A stretch of DNA of 64,000 nucleotides, taken from the NCBI GenBank assembly GCA_008921705.1, contig VFFE01008918.1:194351-258350 (forward strand), given 5' to 3'. Within the stretch, counting starts at the first letter, position 1. Each line of letters starts with the position of its first letter. The DNA comes from Burhinus oedicnemus (Eukaryota > Chordata > Aves > Charadriiformes > Burhinidae). Of the stretch, positions 24,701 through 38,576 are shown piece by piece. The position numbers and the translations under genes were made by a program. The notes under the pieces are model-generated. The model was not told the origin of the DNA. It saw only the letters and a list, made by a program, of their open reading frames with translations, and made no database searches.

Positions 24701-27700
24701 GGTCTGTGTCACAGGTCAGAGAGTGCAAAGATTACTTTTATTCCAGGAAATTTCACTTCATTGTTAAAAAGAAAAGCTATTTGGATTTTGATTTAATCGA
24801 TTTCTGCATTAGAATTAATCTCCCTAAGTTGAATACAGTGTTGGATATAATATTCATGAGAAATTACGCGTAAACTGGATAGAGCAATTAGTACAAAAAT
24901 TCTGAGGCAGGTCTCTAACTTGCTGTGCTAGAGGTGAAACCAGTGGACTGCAGAAAAGTTACTTGGACATGAAACCAATCCTACTTTAAATGGATGCTAA
25001 AAGAAATTTAAAAAAGCAGGAGCCGCTCACAAACATTGCTGAGCATACAGAAATCACCATTACTAAGGAGGCTGAGGGTACACCTAGAAGAGATAGGATG
25101 ACCTTAACCGTCAAAACTGGGTCAAACATAATAGTACAAAAGACAGGGTTTTTAACTGAGGGCAACAAAGCCATCAGTCCATCAGCTTGATACTTACTGG
25201 TTTGAAAAGGAATTGGGAGAGAAGGATCTAGCTGTACCAGTCATCATGTGATCAATGATGAGTGACCACCATGATGCAGCTGCATACACAGCTCAATACT
25301 CACCTACCCTAACAGGGCAGCTTTGCACTGGAATTATCAAGGCTGTGTCTCACTTAGGAGATCTTAACTTAGCATACTTGGCATGAATCCAGTGATATAT
25401 TTCAGGGAAGAAAATTAAAGCACAGCCAGGTTATCTGGATTATTGAGGAAGGGCAGGCCACTTGTCTTTTAACTTTGTAATCAAGGATGAAAGAAGACAT
25501 GACCAATTTCTACAAATACATCAAGAAGGAGGAGATGGAAAAGTGCAATTTTAAGTAAATACTGCTACTAGAAGAAGGAAGTGTTATAAAACAAGTCACA
25601 AATTCTTTGGTGCTGCAAGTTAGAAAAGAATATCTAAGCCCATCAAAACTGGGCACCCATTCCAGGATTTCATTGCAAGAATGTGGGAAAGAAAAACACG
25701 AGCTGGTTTTCAGATGGACTCAGCTGGTTCTTGAGTAAGATTACATAGTATTAATACCAAAAGACTGCATTTAGTGACAGGTGTATCTCACTCCTGTTTC
25801 CCAAATTCATAAGATTAATTTTGTGGTCAGTAGCACAAACATCTCCCACAAAACCATGGACACCGACTCCATTCTTGAGATTACAGTATGCAACAGATGG
25901 CTGTGTATTAGCTCAACTCAACCTCCAAGTAACTTACAAGCTGATTACTATTGTAAACTCCTGCTGCTAGAATTTCTTACACTCGATTTAATATGCAACA
26001 TACACAGCTCTGCATTATAACATTAGATCAGAAATGTGAAAACAGAGTTATCTCCTAATAAAATTTATTACCTGGAAACTGTTAAATTTAGTGGGTTGCT
26101 GCTGACTTCAAAGATAAAGCAAAACCGAACAATACTTATCTAACACTGATGGGCTTTGCTGCTTAGCACCGTACTCTTAGCTTTAGGGCTTCTGAGAAGC
26201 GAGAATTAGTCTAAGGGCCAATTATATGGACTTCATTAAATAAAATGTATCTAGGGTGTCAGCAACTAAAGTGACGCTCTGCTTGGATGTTAAATCAGCT
26301 ACCGTGCTTTTTCCGAACAGAATGGGGCATAACTTGGTATGTTGAGCAACATCTTCCCCACAACACTGTAAAGTTTACTGGAAAGGCAACGGATTGACAA
26401 CATTACAGCAACCTCTGTTCCTAAAGTCAGTCTGGCAGTCTCTTGGATGAAAAGATGCTGTGCACTGTCAATTAGACTGATGGAGCAATAGATAAAAAGA
26501 GACCATTTTACCAACAACAGAGAAAAAGCAGCGGATGATTTGTACCTTATAAATTCGGATGTATTCCTCAATACTCAAGTCTCTAAATTGTTTCCAAAGT
26601 GACAATGTCTGCTCATCATGTTCCTCCAGTCTTCTAAAGAAATCCTTAGCCAGCTCTTTCGTGTTTTCATCTTCTGCTGCTTTGTTAATCTGCACATACA
26701 CCTGAAATATGACACCGAAAGTGCTGAAGTATAATCCTCTCCAATAAAAATAAGCAAAGTTCTACAAGAACAATACATTTAAAGATGACATTTGTAATAT
26801 CAAAATTTTAAAAGACATGTTAAAGGAACACATTTCCCATTTAAAGGATGAATGAGTAGTTCAAACTCCAATAGGAAAAAGTGCAGCTTATCTTGAAACA
26901 AGACTAATGCCATTAATTCCTTACTGCTGTTGCTATTGTCCTCTTCATAAGCTTGAAACAACTGCAGCAGCACAACATGGAAGAACTAATTTATGCATGA
27001 AAGGGAAACTATCACAGACTTTTAAATCAGAGACTTTTCTTCAGTGGACTACAAAGTTGATACTTATAACAACTGCACTGCCTTAAAAATGAGATGGCAG
27101 TTGAAGCAGCAAACTCCTAGATAGACTCGATGTTTCACAGGCTTAACCCCCTTCAGTTCTGATCCAAAAGCCACTTACTTACAGTACTCTGCACCCATAC
27201 TAATACACACTGTCTCTCTGTGGCTGAAGTCAAGCATATGAATGTCAGCATCTGACTAAACACACACATGTGCACTGTCAGTTTGTTAAAAGCATTACAA
27301 ACTCTTGTACTAGCCAACTTTAGCTATGTACAGCAAATTTGGCTCTCCTGTTCATTAACATATTCCTTTATATCTAAAGGCTAAATATTCACCCAGACAA
27401 TGATTCCTTGCTTTCCACATGCAGCATCTTGAAAGCCCATAGGAGAATTTTTAAAAACTTAATTTAATTATTTTTACATAGTACTTTAACTAGTGATTAC
27501 ACTATGTATTTAGACCCAAATAGTTCAATGCTGTGTAAGTCTGAGTTTTGACTCCCAAATCATTGCAATCTTGATAAAAAATAAGTAATTATAAAATCTT
27601 CACTCCTGCAATGTTCAGACAATGAGTTTGCCAACAATACTGCGTGCAAATGTGTTCTGCCTATTTAAGAAAAAAAAAGCTTCCACAGCAAAACTCTTGA

Positions 27701-30700
27701 ACTTTTCCCCTTCCTTTTATGTCCCAAGATTTCTAGAGATTTTAACAGGCAATACTGCTGACAAGCCTCAAAGATTAATGTTTGCTTAGTTCTGCCACAA
27801 AAAAGAAATTTAAAGTAGAGGGAAAATTCAGCCCTTTCCAAGAACAATGTTCCCCCTCCCCCATCAGTAGCTTCGCACATTGTAACACCCCCCTGCTCCC
27901 CAATCTTTGATGTTATAAAGCAAAAATAATGCAAAAGGCATATTTGCATCTGACTCTTGATAAAAACAGAAGGTGCAAAGATGTTTGGAAAGGTACGTTT
28001 GTCTATACATTTATTTATATAGAAACTGTGCTATGGAAATTTTCTTTTTAAACGAACTACAGGAAAGATTAGTTTCATGCAACAGCAGAAAAAACACCAC
28101 TTTGAAACATGTCTCAGTTTTTTATATAAACTAGGAATACAGCTGAACAAACAATTAAAAATTGGAAATATTTGAGAAACTAATTTGGTTTCAAACAGCT
28201 ACTGTTTTAGAACCTTTTGCAGCTTGACTGAATACTGTTCTCTACATTTGAAGGTCATATTTTTAAGGTCATAAAGCCTACATGCTACTGCAATAGATGG
28301 TATTTTAAAATTTCAGTGCAAAATTCAAGTATTCAAAATTTAAATCCTAAGAACAGACTGAAATTATAAATAAATTTAAGTAATATGCAGCAATGCACAA
28401 CCACAAGAATATGACTACTTCTCTTCATCTCTTTAAATCAGTCCTACAGCTCTAAAATACCTCCATGTTGAGAATCTATCGATTTTATTGAGCAGGCCTC
28501 AGGGATAAGGGAACAAGCGAACAAAATTTAGCTGGCAAACTCAGAAGGAGCTACTCTGCCACATAAACAATCTGCCTAATATGCATTCAGCTGTACAGTA
28601 TCCAAGTATTCAAACACAGTTTGTTCCTTTGCCAGTAAACAGATTTATATGAAACAGTTATCCTGTGACACACTGTCTGAACACCAGCATTTAGCAATAG
28701 TTCCCATATCCAGCTCAGAGGGTAAAGCACAGCTCAGCTTTGTAGTACGAAAACACTTGACAGTGCTACACAAGAACACTGACAAAGCCCCATTAATACA
28801 TGAAATCTTTCTTTTAAAGGATGAGGGCTTGAACATCAGCCATTCAGAAAATTTTGTGCACCTATCCTTATGGTTGTTGGATTTGTGCAAGTAAGTACAT
28901 AAGTGACGTTCTCTCACGTTATCATGTGTGCTACACCCAGCACAGCTGTCAACCAAAGATCACTTACAAGTTATCAAAAGATTGATGAAAACCTTTTTTG
29001 CTCATTGCACTGTATGAAACAAGAAGTGACATAGGAACTGGTAAAGAGGAAGAAATAAATACTAACTCAGATGTTACTAGGCATATTTGAATGGAGCAAA
29101 CCAACAACAAAAATCATGTTAGTTCTGGAAAAACAAGGCTTGTTAAACTACTTCAATCTTTATTGCTAACCTGGACAGCCACCAAGTCAGTTTTGTCCTT
29201 GACACACAGAAATGCAATCTATAGCACTTGCACCATGCTGGTGGGCATGGTGGGCAACCAAGAGAGCAACCTCCTGCAATGAAACAGCTTTCCCTACTGC
29301 TGAAAGGCATTTCCTGAACGCCTGTCAGCAGAAACTGCACCTTCTAATGCTCCTGACTCTTTCACATTCATGGAAGATAGGAGAGCATTCTGCAGAGCTA
29401 GAACAGTATTCTGGAAAACGATGGTTACTCCTCCTTACCTATATATCCTAAGGCTCCAAATTAGATACGAAACACTTCAAAGATCCTTTTCCTCAACCAC
29501 AGTGAATTGTGTGTTGAGCAATGGAAATTAAATATTACTTATTCTAAAAATACTAGTAACAAGACGATTTTTACACCATACATGCCACTTCTTTTCACAG
29601 CTTTGGTAACCAACATACTACAGCATCAGATGCGAGACTCCATTTCCACTGCAGTTAACACAGTGAGGTCGGTGGTCACCTATCCACAGTTAAGACAGTT
29701 GATATCAGTCAAGCTTGCTGTGGTGGTAGCAGCAATCAATGCAACCTAAGTATCCATATGATTACCTCCCTTATGAGGCATATTTTTCAGCCTAATGGAA
29801 CCTGTCTCTGCTGCCATAGCCTAGTGAAAACTGTCTCTGCTGCTATGGCCCAGGCTAGCACTAGTCCTTCAAGCAAGGTTGTTTAAAGCCAACATGAGTC
29901 TCATCATGATCCTGCAGACATAGCATTCTGTACAAAATTTACAGCTAAGTAATGAACTGTCCTCTGAAGTCCCTCCTTGGTCTTCTCTGAACTTACCTCA
30001 AAAAGATGTTGTAAAGGACTGGATTTTAGCTTTTCTTTGTTGCCAAAGCGTTGGAAACCAACACCCAATAAGCCTTGAGTAACAATTAAATACAGAGTTA
30101 GACAATAGCCCAGAGTATATTGTTTTGTTTAGTTGTTTTCATAAGCAAGTCTAATCTTAACACTGTATGTAATAAAACAAATGCCTTACATTTTTAAGCA
30201 TATAATGGTGCATGCTACAAAAGCAAATCAAAAGCATAGCCTATTATTCCACTGCACAAAAAACAAAACCACAACCCAAAACCGAAACACAAAACTATAA
30301 TACCTAGGAACTAGTAACAAATACTATGTTGATTTTTTGGTTCCTCCTAAATGGAATTTGTGTTTCTGGACTCAGAGAAAATTATCTTTTACACAGCAAT
30401 CAGCTGTAATGACAAGCCACACAGCGGAAACTGTCCAGCAACAGAACATGCTCAAAACCCCTTGTTTTGCGTCTTCCCTTAATGGTATTATCATTTCAAG
30501 GACAATAGAAACTGGGACACGAAATGGTATTCCACATACCACTCAAGCAATATTTTTAAGGGAACTTTTTTCTTCATGCTGAGAATATGCAGCTTTTTTT
30601 CATGTATCCAATTTGGCTTCAGCACTTCCCTAAAGTCACCTGAAAGGGCAAGTAATCCAAATCCCAATCTTTTTGTCTAAATCAGAAGAGCCCATTAACT

Positions 30701-33700
30701 CTTTCAGTACTCTAGCAATATTAACCCTGCAGCCTCTTAGATTTTCGGAGGCTCCTTTTAAGGCCATCTCATTCCTCTGAGCTGACAAGGACCAGGACTG
30801 ATGTCAGACAGCATCTGAAGAATAGGTATGTGGGTATCCCTTTGAAAAGCCCTCTGCAACTAAACAAATAGTACTGTCTCAAGAACTTCCCTCTTGGAAA
30901 CACTGAGTGCAACACAAGCCACAGCAGACTTAGGTAAGAAAAAGAAGTTAGGGTTTAGGAAATAAAATGAGTTTAATACTATTGAAAGGGAGTTTCTTTA
31001 AGGACTGCTTGTTCTCTATGAGCAATCAGAGCCTGATTAGTGTACCTATACATTCCACTTTTCAATGCTGGCTTCACACTCCAACCTCCAGCAAGACTGC
31101 CAGTTTTTATTCAACCCAAACACATCCTTCCACGCATTTCTGTCTTGCCCAAACTATCCCCAGCTCTTGTTACAGTCACCAATTATTGGCAAGATGCAGC
31201 ATGTGTTGGGACTGATTCTGACTTAGATGTGCTGAATGGTTAGCCAGAAGGCTAAACACAGAAGTTAACTTTCTCTCCCAGGGGGCATTACATTGTACTT
31301 CTACCCCTACTTGGTTGCCAGCTGTCACAATATCAAAAGAAATTTGTTCTCTTGGAGACATTTTTCTTTGTCAGATCTGGCTGAAGTTGGCCAATGGGTT
31401 CAAAATTTATTAAGAGCAGAGTGACAGAAAGACAGCTGGACAAACAGTGTGACTGCGTAAGCTTTGTTACCTTAAGAAACCTGTCTCAAAACCGCCTAAA
31501 GGTTGAGGACTTCTCTGCCATGTTTCAGCAAAATATGTTTTCAATTATTACATATTAAAGCCTCTGACAATAGCAGTTGTAATAGAAATACTGACATCAT
31601 TAATTATAGCACTGCTTCTGGGAAAGGACCATTATAATAATATTCCTATGCTATAATTTTGTGAAGCATGACTATATTATTTGTTATAAAACCTGCCATA
31701 TATTTGAGTTGAGACAGCCCAAATACAGAGGGGAGCACCTATTTTGACAGAAACAGCTGGAACTACTAGGTCAAAAGCATGATTCTAACAGTCGTGGGCT
31801 GGATCACAGGTACATGTGTAAGTAACAGGCAATGTGATCTTCATACCTTCTGGAGACTTTGTATCAAAATACATAAAATTCCTGATATTCAGACTTAGGA
31901 GTACAATTCAGTATCTACAAATACAGAGTGAATGAGGTCATTTGAGAAGCCCTTTAACCACACTGCATTTCATTGCTTAACTGTCATTGCCACATTCACT
32001 ATACAATTAACATAGTGATAAAATCATGTCTAAGGGGCAAAAATGAATGAAATACGTAATGATGAAATCTATTGAATTTTAGGAGAACTCATTCTGTATT
32101 CAATTCCTATGAAACAAATCCTAAGTGAAGCAAAAGCTCTACTGTTTGATCAGACATAGGATTAGGAAAGATGAGCTGCAGAGGAAATAATTTAACGAAG
32201 GAAAAAATATTCTATTACTGCTGTCACAGTCTTAAGAATGTTTTACTCAACTGTCTAAAACCCAGGAACTTACTCTAGGAGAATGGGTAGAACTGAATAG
32301 ATTTTAGTCATGTTATCTACACTGCTGAATTTGAATACATAAATGGAGTAGAAGTAGGGTATTTATGTTAAGGTTTTAGCACAGCTCTGTTCATAAAGTT
32401 GATTCGTTAATGTCCCCATAAATAGTGGTACCAGTGAAACTGAAGGGGGCAGCATAAGGGCTGGAGTGAGCAAAAGTGACTGCTTAATACACGTTGCACT
32501 TTGTGTTTTCCATTTAAAAATAAATACACAGACACTGTTTTCAGAACCTCCTGCAAAAGATGTGGGGGAGTTTTATAGTTTTCACAGGTGTACCAGTTTT
32601 CAAGGACGAAGAAGTGGGCATGATTGTATTTTTTTTTAAACACCTAAAAACAGGTAAAAATCAGCTTTGGGGAAATTAGAAAAGGAGAGAATATGGATCA
32701 ATTTAAAATGCAATATTAACAACAGAAATCAACAAAGTTGTGAATCCTATCAATGGGTCAGCTGGCATATAAGAAGAATATTTACAGATCCAGCAATCGG
32801 ACATAAATGATCTCTGGTCAGGGAACAAACATCAACCCATGCTGGGCTGCACATGAGAGTCCACACTTATCCAATAGGCATTTCAGAAGAGGTAGGAGTG
32901 TGTATGTGTGTATATGAAAATGCACATGCATGCAAGGTTGATAGTCTTCTAAGGCCTGTTCACTTGCACGTTCTCTACCTACGCACCTCCCTTTTTCTAC
33001 ATTTTAAAGGGAAACTGAGTATTTTGGGGGAAATGTTGGGATATCTTTAAAGATACAAACTTTCCAGGCCTCAACCTGCCAAAATGCAGTTGCTGTGGAA
33101 GTTAATTATGCTCTACGAATAATGAACTAGTTTCCAGTGGGAACAAAAGAAGAAAAAAAAAAAAAAAACCCACACAGATAAAGAAAACGCCACAACACAC
33201 ACAAAGACAACCAACTACAAAATAAACATTTTGGTACAATTATTGTGTTGTTTTGTACAGGTGCGGCATAGGTGTTAGCAAGCTTACACTTCCACAACTG
33301 TTACACATGCAAAACCTGAATAAGGAAGACAGTATCACAGTAGGCATGCAATGGCTATGGTAATATGTATGCATTTTGTCTGGAAGCAGCAACAGAAGTC
33401 TGCTCAGCTATGAGAGCTCCACCATATAACCAGCACACTCAGAAAATATTTATACTGTCCTTTAAAAATCACACATACATAATCTGAGACAGGAGCTACT
33501 GAGGGACAGAGGCACTGTTGGGAAAATTTTTTCCTGTTATTTCTTGTACAGTAGTATAGGTCATACTGCTGATGAATCAGGCTGGATTGTTGTGTTCATA
33601 TTTTAAGGAGATTAACTACACATTACATGCATGGAAACAGAATATTGCTCTTTATGAGCCCAGACTGAATCCAATGGGCCTGGAAAAACTGAAGTTGGAA

Positions 33701-36700
33701 ACCTAGACCATATTATACGGTAGAAAAGGGAACAGGAGAAACAAATATCAAAACATACCAAATTGCATGCCCCAGTCACCAAGGTAATTTATTCTTGTTA
33801 CTTCATGGCCCAGTGCAACTTTGAGATTTGCTATAAAATTCCCTGGCAAGGAGAAAAAAAAAAAAAGGTATTATTATTCAGTAGGTAGTCTCTCATCCCA
33901 ATGGAACAGTTTGCAGTTTGTGTGTGATTTGTATTCAAAATGAAAAGGAAAGGCAATCAGATGAAATACTCCACAGAATTTGCTAAAATAGTTCACAAAT
34001 AAAAGCAATAGTATTCAGAGCAGAAAAGAAAGACTGGGCATTTGAAAGGTGCCATAAATGATAAAAATATACACGTGTATGCGCATGCACATAATGCAAA
34101 GCATATGAACATGAAAAAACGTTTTTAAAGTCTTCTTGTATTCTCACAAATATGTGGCAGCATACATAATTTCCATTACAGTCAGGCAACCTCATACCAG
34201 GAGCAAGTACTCAAATTCACAAACTGCTAATTGTGTCGTTAAATAGAGAACATGAAGTCGTGAATCTCTATATACTGCTGGAGCAGTACTGAGCTCTGCA
34301 CTTAATGTACTATGTGCCTCATATACTCCAAACTTACCATATCACATAAGCACATCTTGATTCTACCTGTTATTACAACAAAACCCCTTCATCTTTCTCC
34401 TGAGCTTAGCTACAACCATAGAATTACAAAGACTAAATACCTGCATCCCTCCTTCTATTTTCCTGTGCTTCAAGGGTACCTTTTAATTACTGACATAAAA
34501 GGATGCAGAAAGATTTCTCTTCTTCTGTTATTATAATACCATATTATAGCTTGCAATTACTTTCAATTCCATTCTCTGTAGTCAATTCATTCTCTTACTA
34601 TTGATCTAAAGAACTATTTTTGAAAATTATTTTTTTCTATAGCAAAAGGTCCAGAAATGAAACATAAAGAGCCAAAAATATGTAATTTCACTCAACTATC
34701 AGTCCATGAAGAGGCAGAATTATTAACTCCATGTAATTAATAATTATACCTGATACATTAAATATAATTAAAAACTAATACATTATTAGCTGCACAGATG
34801 CTGTAGGATCTTCTGTTAATAACCGACTAGTTTTTATTGTGGAAGAGGGAAAGGAACAAGAAACAATGTTTTCCATTAGAGTACTGCACAATAAGCTTAT
34901 TAATTATTCTACCACAAATGACAGCTACTGTTTTAGTAATACTGACATAAAGTAATTAACATCTAAAAGCAAGCTTTTTGCAAGACAGCCACCAAGACAT
35001 AACTATATGACTGCTCTGCAGTCCAGTGCAAATCGGAAATTTAAAATTCAAAGGACTCTCATAACACCTCAATGAAACTGCCCTGGGTGTCTTTGTCGAA
35101 CATTTTTAAACTACTTTATTTAATGTTCACAGTCATAAAACTATACTACATGTGACTTAATAAATCTGTCAGCAAAACATCACACTCTTTTCTTCACTGC
35201 ATAATGAGCTAAAGGTTTTTAATTAGCAAGTCAAGCCTAACACAGCCTAACACTAGAGTGAAAAGTTAGCAGTGCTCCCCTGTCAAGTGAAACAGGAAGA
35301 CAAAGAAGCTCTTTTAGGAGGCAGTTAAATGCATACTTACCTACTATCGTGGAACGCAAGTGTCCTATGTGAAACTTTTTGGCAATATTAGGGGAGCTGC
35401 AACAAATTTTCACAAATAGTGTTTGTTCAATGGACAAGACTGTCAGATCACCAAGTCAAAAGAATTTAACTCATGCATACAGCAAAACTGAAATAAAAAA
35501 ACAATTTTCCCTTTAAAATTCCCTGATTAGCTTCTGTTCTAGACAGCAGATTTTCCTATCCAGCCAGCTTTTCCTCCAATATCAGTTAACAGCCAGGATT
35601 ACAGGGAAAAAAAACCAACCCCACACCAAAGAACCTCCCAAAACCCAACCATACTAGTGACAAAGGACTTACACTACCTTCTCACTTTTTACATGTTTTG
35701 GACATATGGATCATTCTCCTCATATCTTTATTAGAGATAAATCTCATACCAGAACAGCGGACCTTGTGTACAAGAATCAGTAACTAAAACCACATCTTCT
35801 TCTACCAACAGTGGCCCCCCAAAAAAACCCTTGTACCCACAATTGTTTACCCCTGATAATAAAATGAAAATTCAGCTATGAAAATTCACCCTCCAAATTA
35901 AAGCCAAGTGCTTACTTTCCATGACTATGGAAGCCTGCAGAGTGAGTATAAGTGAACAAAAATATTTATACATTAAGAGATCTGAGTCAGCCACTTTTCA
36001 TTCCATGAGCAGGTAACTGTAAACAAAATTCCACTGAACAGAAATTTTGGAGCCAGCAATTGAGAAGATTTAGCAAGACAAATGCCTGTCTGCTTTAGCA
36101 AGTTAGGGAGGAAGGTATTAAGGTGAAAAAAGAAGTGGGTTAGCAGCTGAAAATTCAGATGATGTTTCTTGGTAACAAAATAAAAGAAGACTACTTAAAA
36201 ACTGAAAGCTATTATGCACTAAATAAGAATATTCTTAGTGGAGGGCAGTGTGAGGCTTGAACACTTTAAATACCAAAAATATATTCTGGGGAAAAGCCTC
36301 AGTTCCCTCAACACCACTTATATTCTACTTGGCAAATATATCAGAGTATCAAATACAGCTGAATATAATACCATAAATATGGTTTAACTTCACAGGCATC
36401 ATACATTACAGCAATGAATATCAATCAGCAAAATATCAATCAGCAGACAACGCAATTTTCTCAAAGGCTTCATCACACGTGCTTACCTGAACTCAATCAC
36501 CGCCTTTTGCCTAGGCACTGTAGAGAAAAGTTCACTTTTTAGTCCATACTCTGAGCCATCTTTCAACACATGCTGCAACACAGTCTAAACCACAAGGAAG
36601 GGGGTGGGGAGAAAGGAAAGTATGTTTCAGCAACAGAAAGCGTGATCAGGAAAACTGTTTAACAGTCACAAAAGAGTGATCCCACAGCCTTTATTCACAT

Positions 36701-38545
36701 TAGCAATTAGGTGGCTGGTCTGCCAAGCAAACAAGATCACATATCCAGATGAAAATGCCATTAACTTTTGAAAGCTGCATCTGATCAATTAAAAAGTTAG
36801 AGAAATTATAGGCAGAGATTTTGGTGGAAACTAAAAAGGAAGTGGAAAGGCTAGGTTTTATCATTTTTTTAGTTACATAACATGAAAGGCCAATAGAGTA
36901 ACCTGGGGATAACTGGTGGGCAGGAAAGGAAACTAAGTCCAAGAATGTGCGTAGAACAGTGACCTCATATAAAATGAGAGAGTTCTCATATAAATAGGGT
37001 TCTAACCAGGACTCTTATCTCTCCTAATTCAGGTAACACATTTTAAAATACAGAGCGTACCTTGTAGAACTAGACCATAGATTTGGATGAAAAAGTAAGA
37101 GAGCTTATGAGCAGTAAACTTGACTAGAGAATTTACCTCACTGTGCAGCCAAACGTCCTCAACAGGTTTTTTTTTTTCCTCCTCCTTCCCCACAGTTATT
37201 AAAAAAAGCTACATACCATACCTCTGGGCTTCTTCAAAAGTGTCCTCTTCCCATGAACACATCTTACCTATGTATACTTATGGCCATTTCTCTGAAATTC
37301 CTAGGAGTCCTGTCCTAGAGCCAAGCTTTTTGTTAAGGTGTGAATACAGGGGACACCCACTGTGCAGAGCACAGTCAGGTCACATAGGTCCAACCCTTTG
37401 GGACACATCAGACCTCCCACACACTCCTTGTGACTGAGGGCCTGCAAGAAATCCCATGAGCTCTGACTGCATGAGCATTACCACACACATGCAGGTCACC
37501 TGAATAGCACATGAAAACACTTTTTTCGCTTCAGGAAGTCTCACACAGAATTGCAGGACTTCTAGTCTTCATGATTACCACTAAAGCCAATTTAAGAGAC
37601 AAAACGACTACTACAGAATCCTCTCTATCAGTTCACTGCAGATAGATTGCAGCTCATGGTCATTTGTAACTCCAACAGCATATATAAACATCAACCAGTG
37701 GTTTAAGTAACACAGACAAAAGAGCTTAGCTGTTTCTAATTTTGGTAGTATGAATTTAAATTGCTTTCATTGCTTATCCTAGAAAATGAGGTATATTAAC
37801 ATTTCTACCTTCTTCCAGTTACTTTACATCAATGTCCACTGTAGTTCTTCATTAAGCCTTTTTAGGAATAGCAACTGCCTAATATTCTGTTCCTTTGCCT
37901 TTGGAAGACAGCATGGATACACAATGGAAGCAGAAAACCAGGAGACTTTTGCAAGAACTTAAGCCTCCTCAGAACTACCAAGTCACTTAAGTCTATAACA
38001 GGAAGAGGAAAAAATAACACATTCACATTCTACTACAAAGGCTAGGTTTTTCTAGGCACCAAAAGCCAGCCTTCTTTCTACTCCTTTAGCGCCAAAGAAA
38101 TCCAACTATTCAACCCTCATGTGTCCAAACACTCCTTCTTCCCTTCTTTCCCCTGCGAGTCTGTAAGGACACTGTGAATGGTCTCTACAAAACTGTGTCT
38201 ACTTTGAAAGTATGGAGGCTGTGTAAAATGCCTGAACAGTATTTCCTCAACAGCTTGAACACAGTTTGTGGGAAGAGGAATCCTATGCTGACAATATTAT
38301 CAGTAATGCATTCATACAGCAAGGTAAGTCCCTGTACATACCCTACTTACATACGTCACACAGATGCCAATACACTGCAACACCTAGTACGTGAAGCTGT
38401 ATGTGTATTGAATAAACTTCCTGAAGATAGTAGAGGCCTTTAACAACATGAACTACAGTGGAAATTTCACTCCACGCAGCGGAAACTTTTCTTTTTACCC
38501 CCTTCCAAAAATCAAATTAAAATTCTTCTGCAACAGATATTGAAG

Positions 38546-38576
<31 letters not shown>

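Noticed and set aside
38546..38574. A29 run as the tail of a processed pseudogene
   Set aside because: No coding-like or RNA-like sequence precedes it on the + strand and no flanking duplication was seen.
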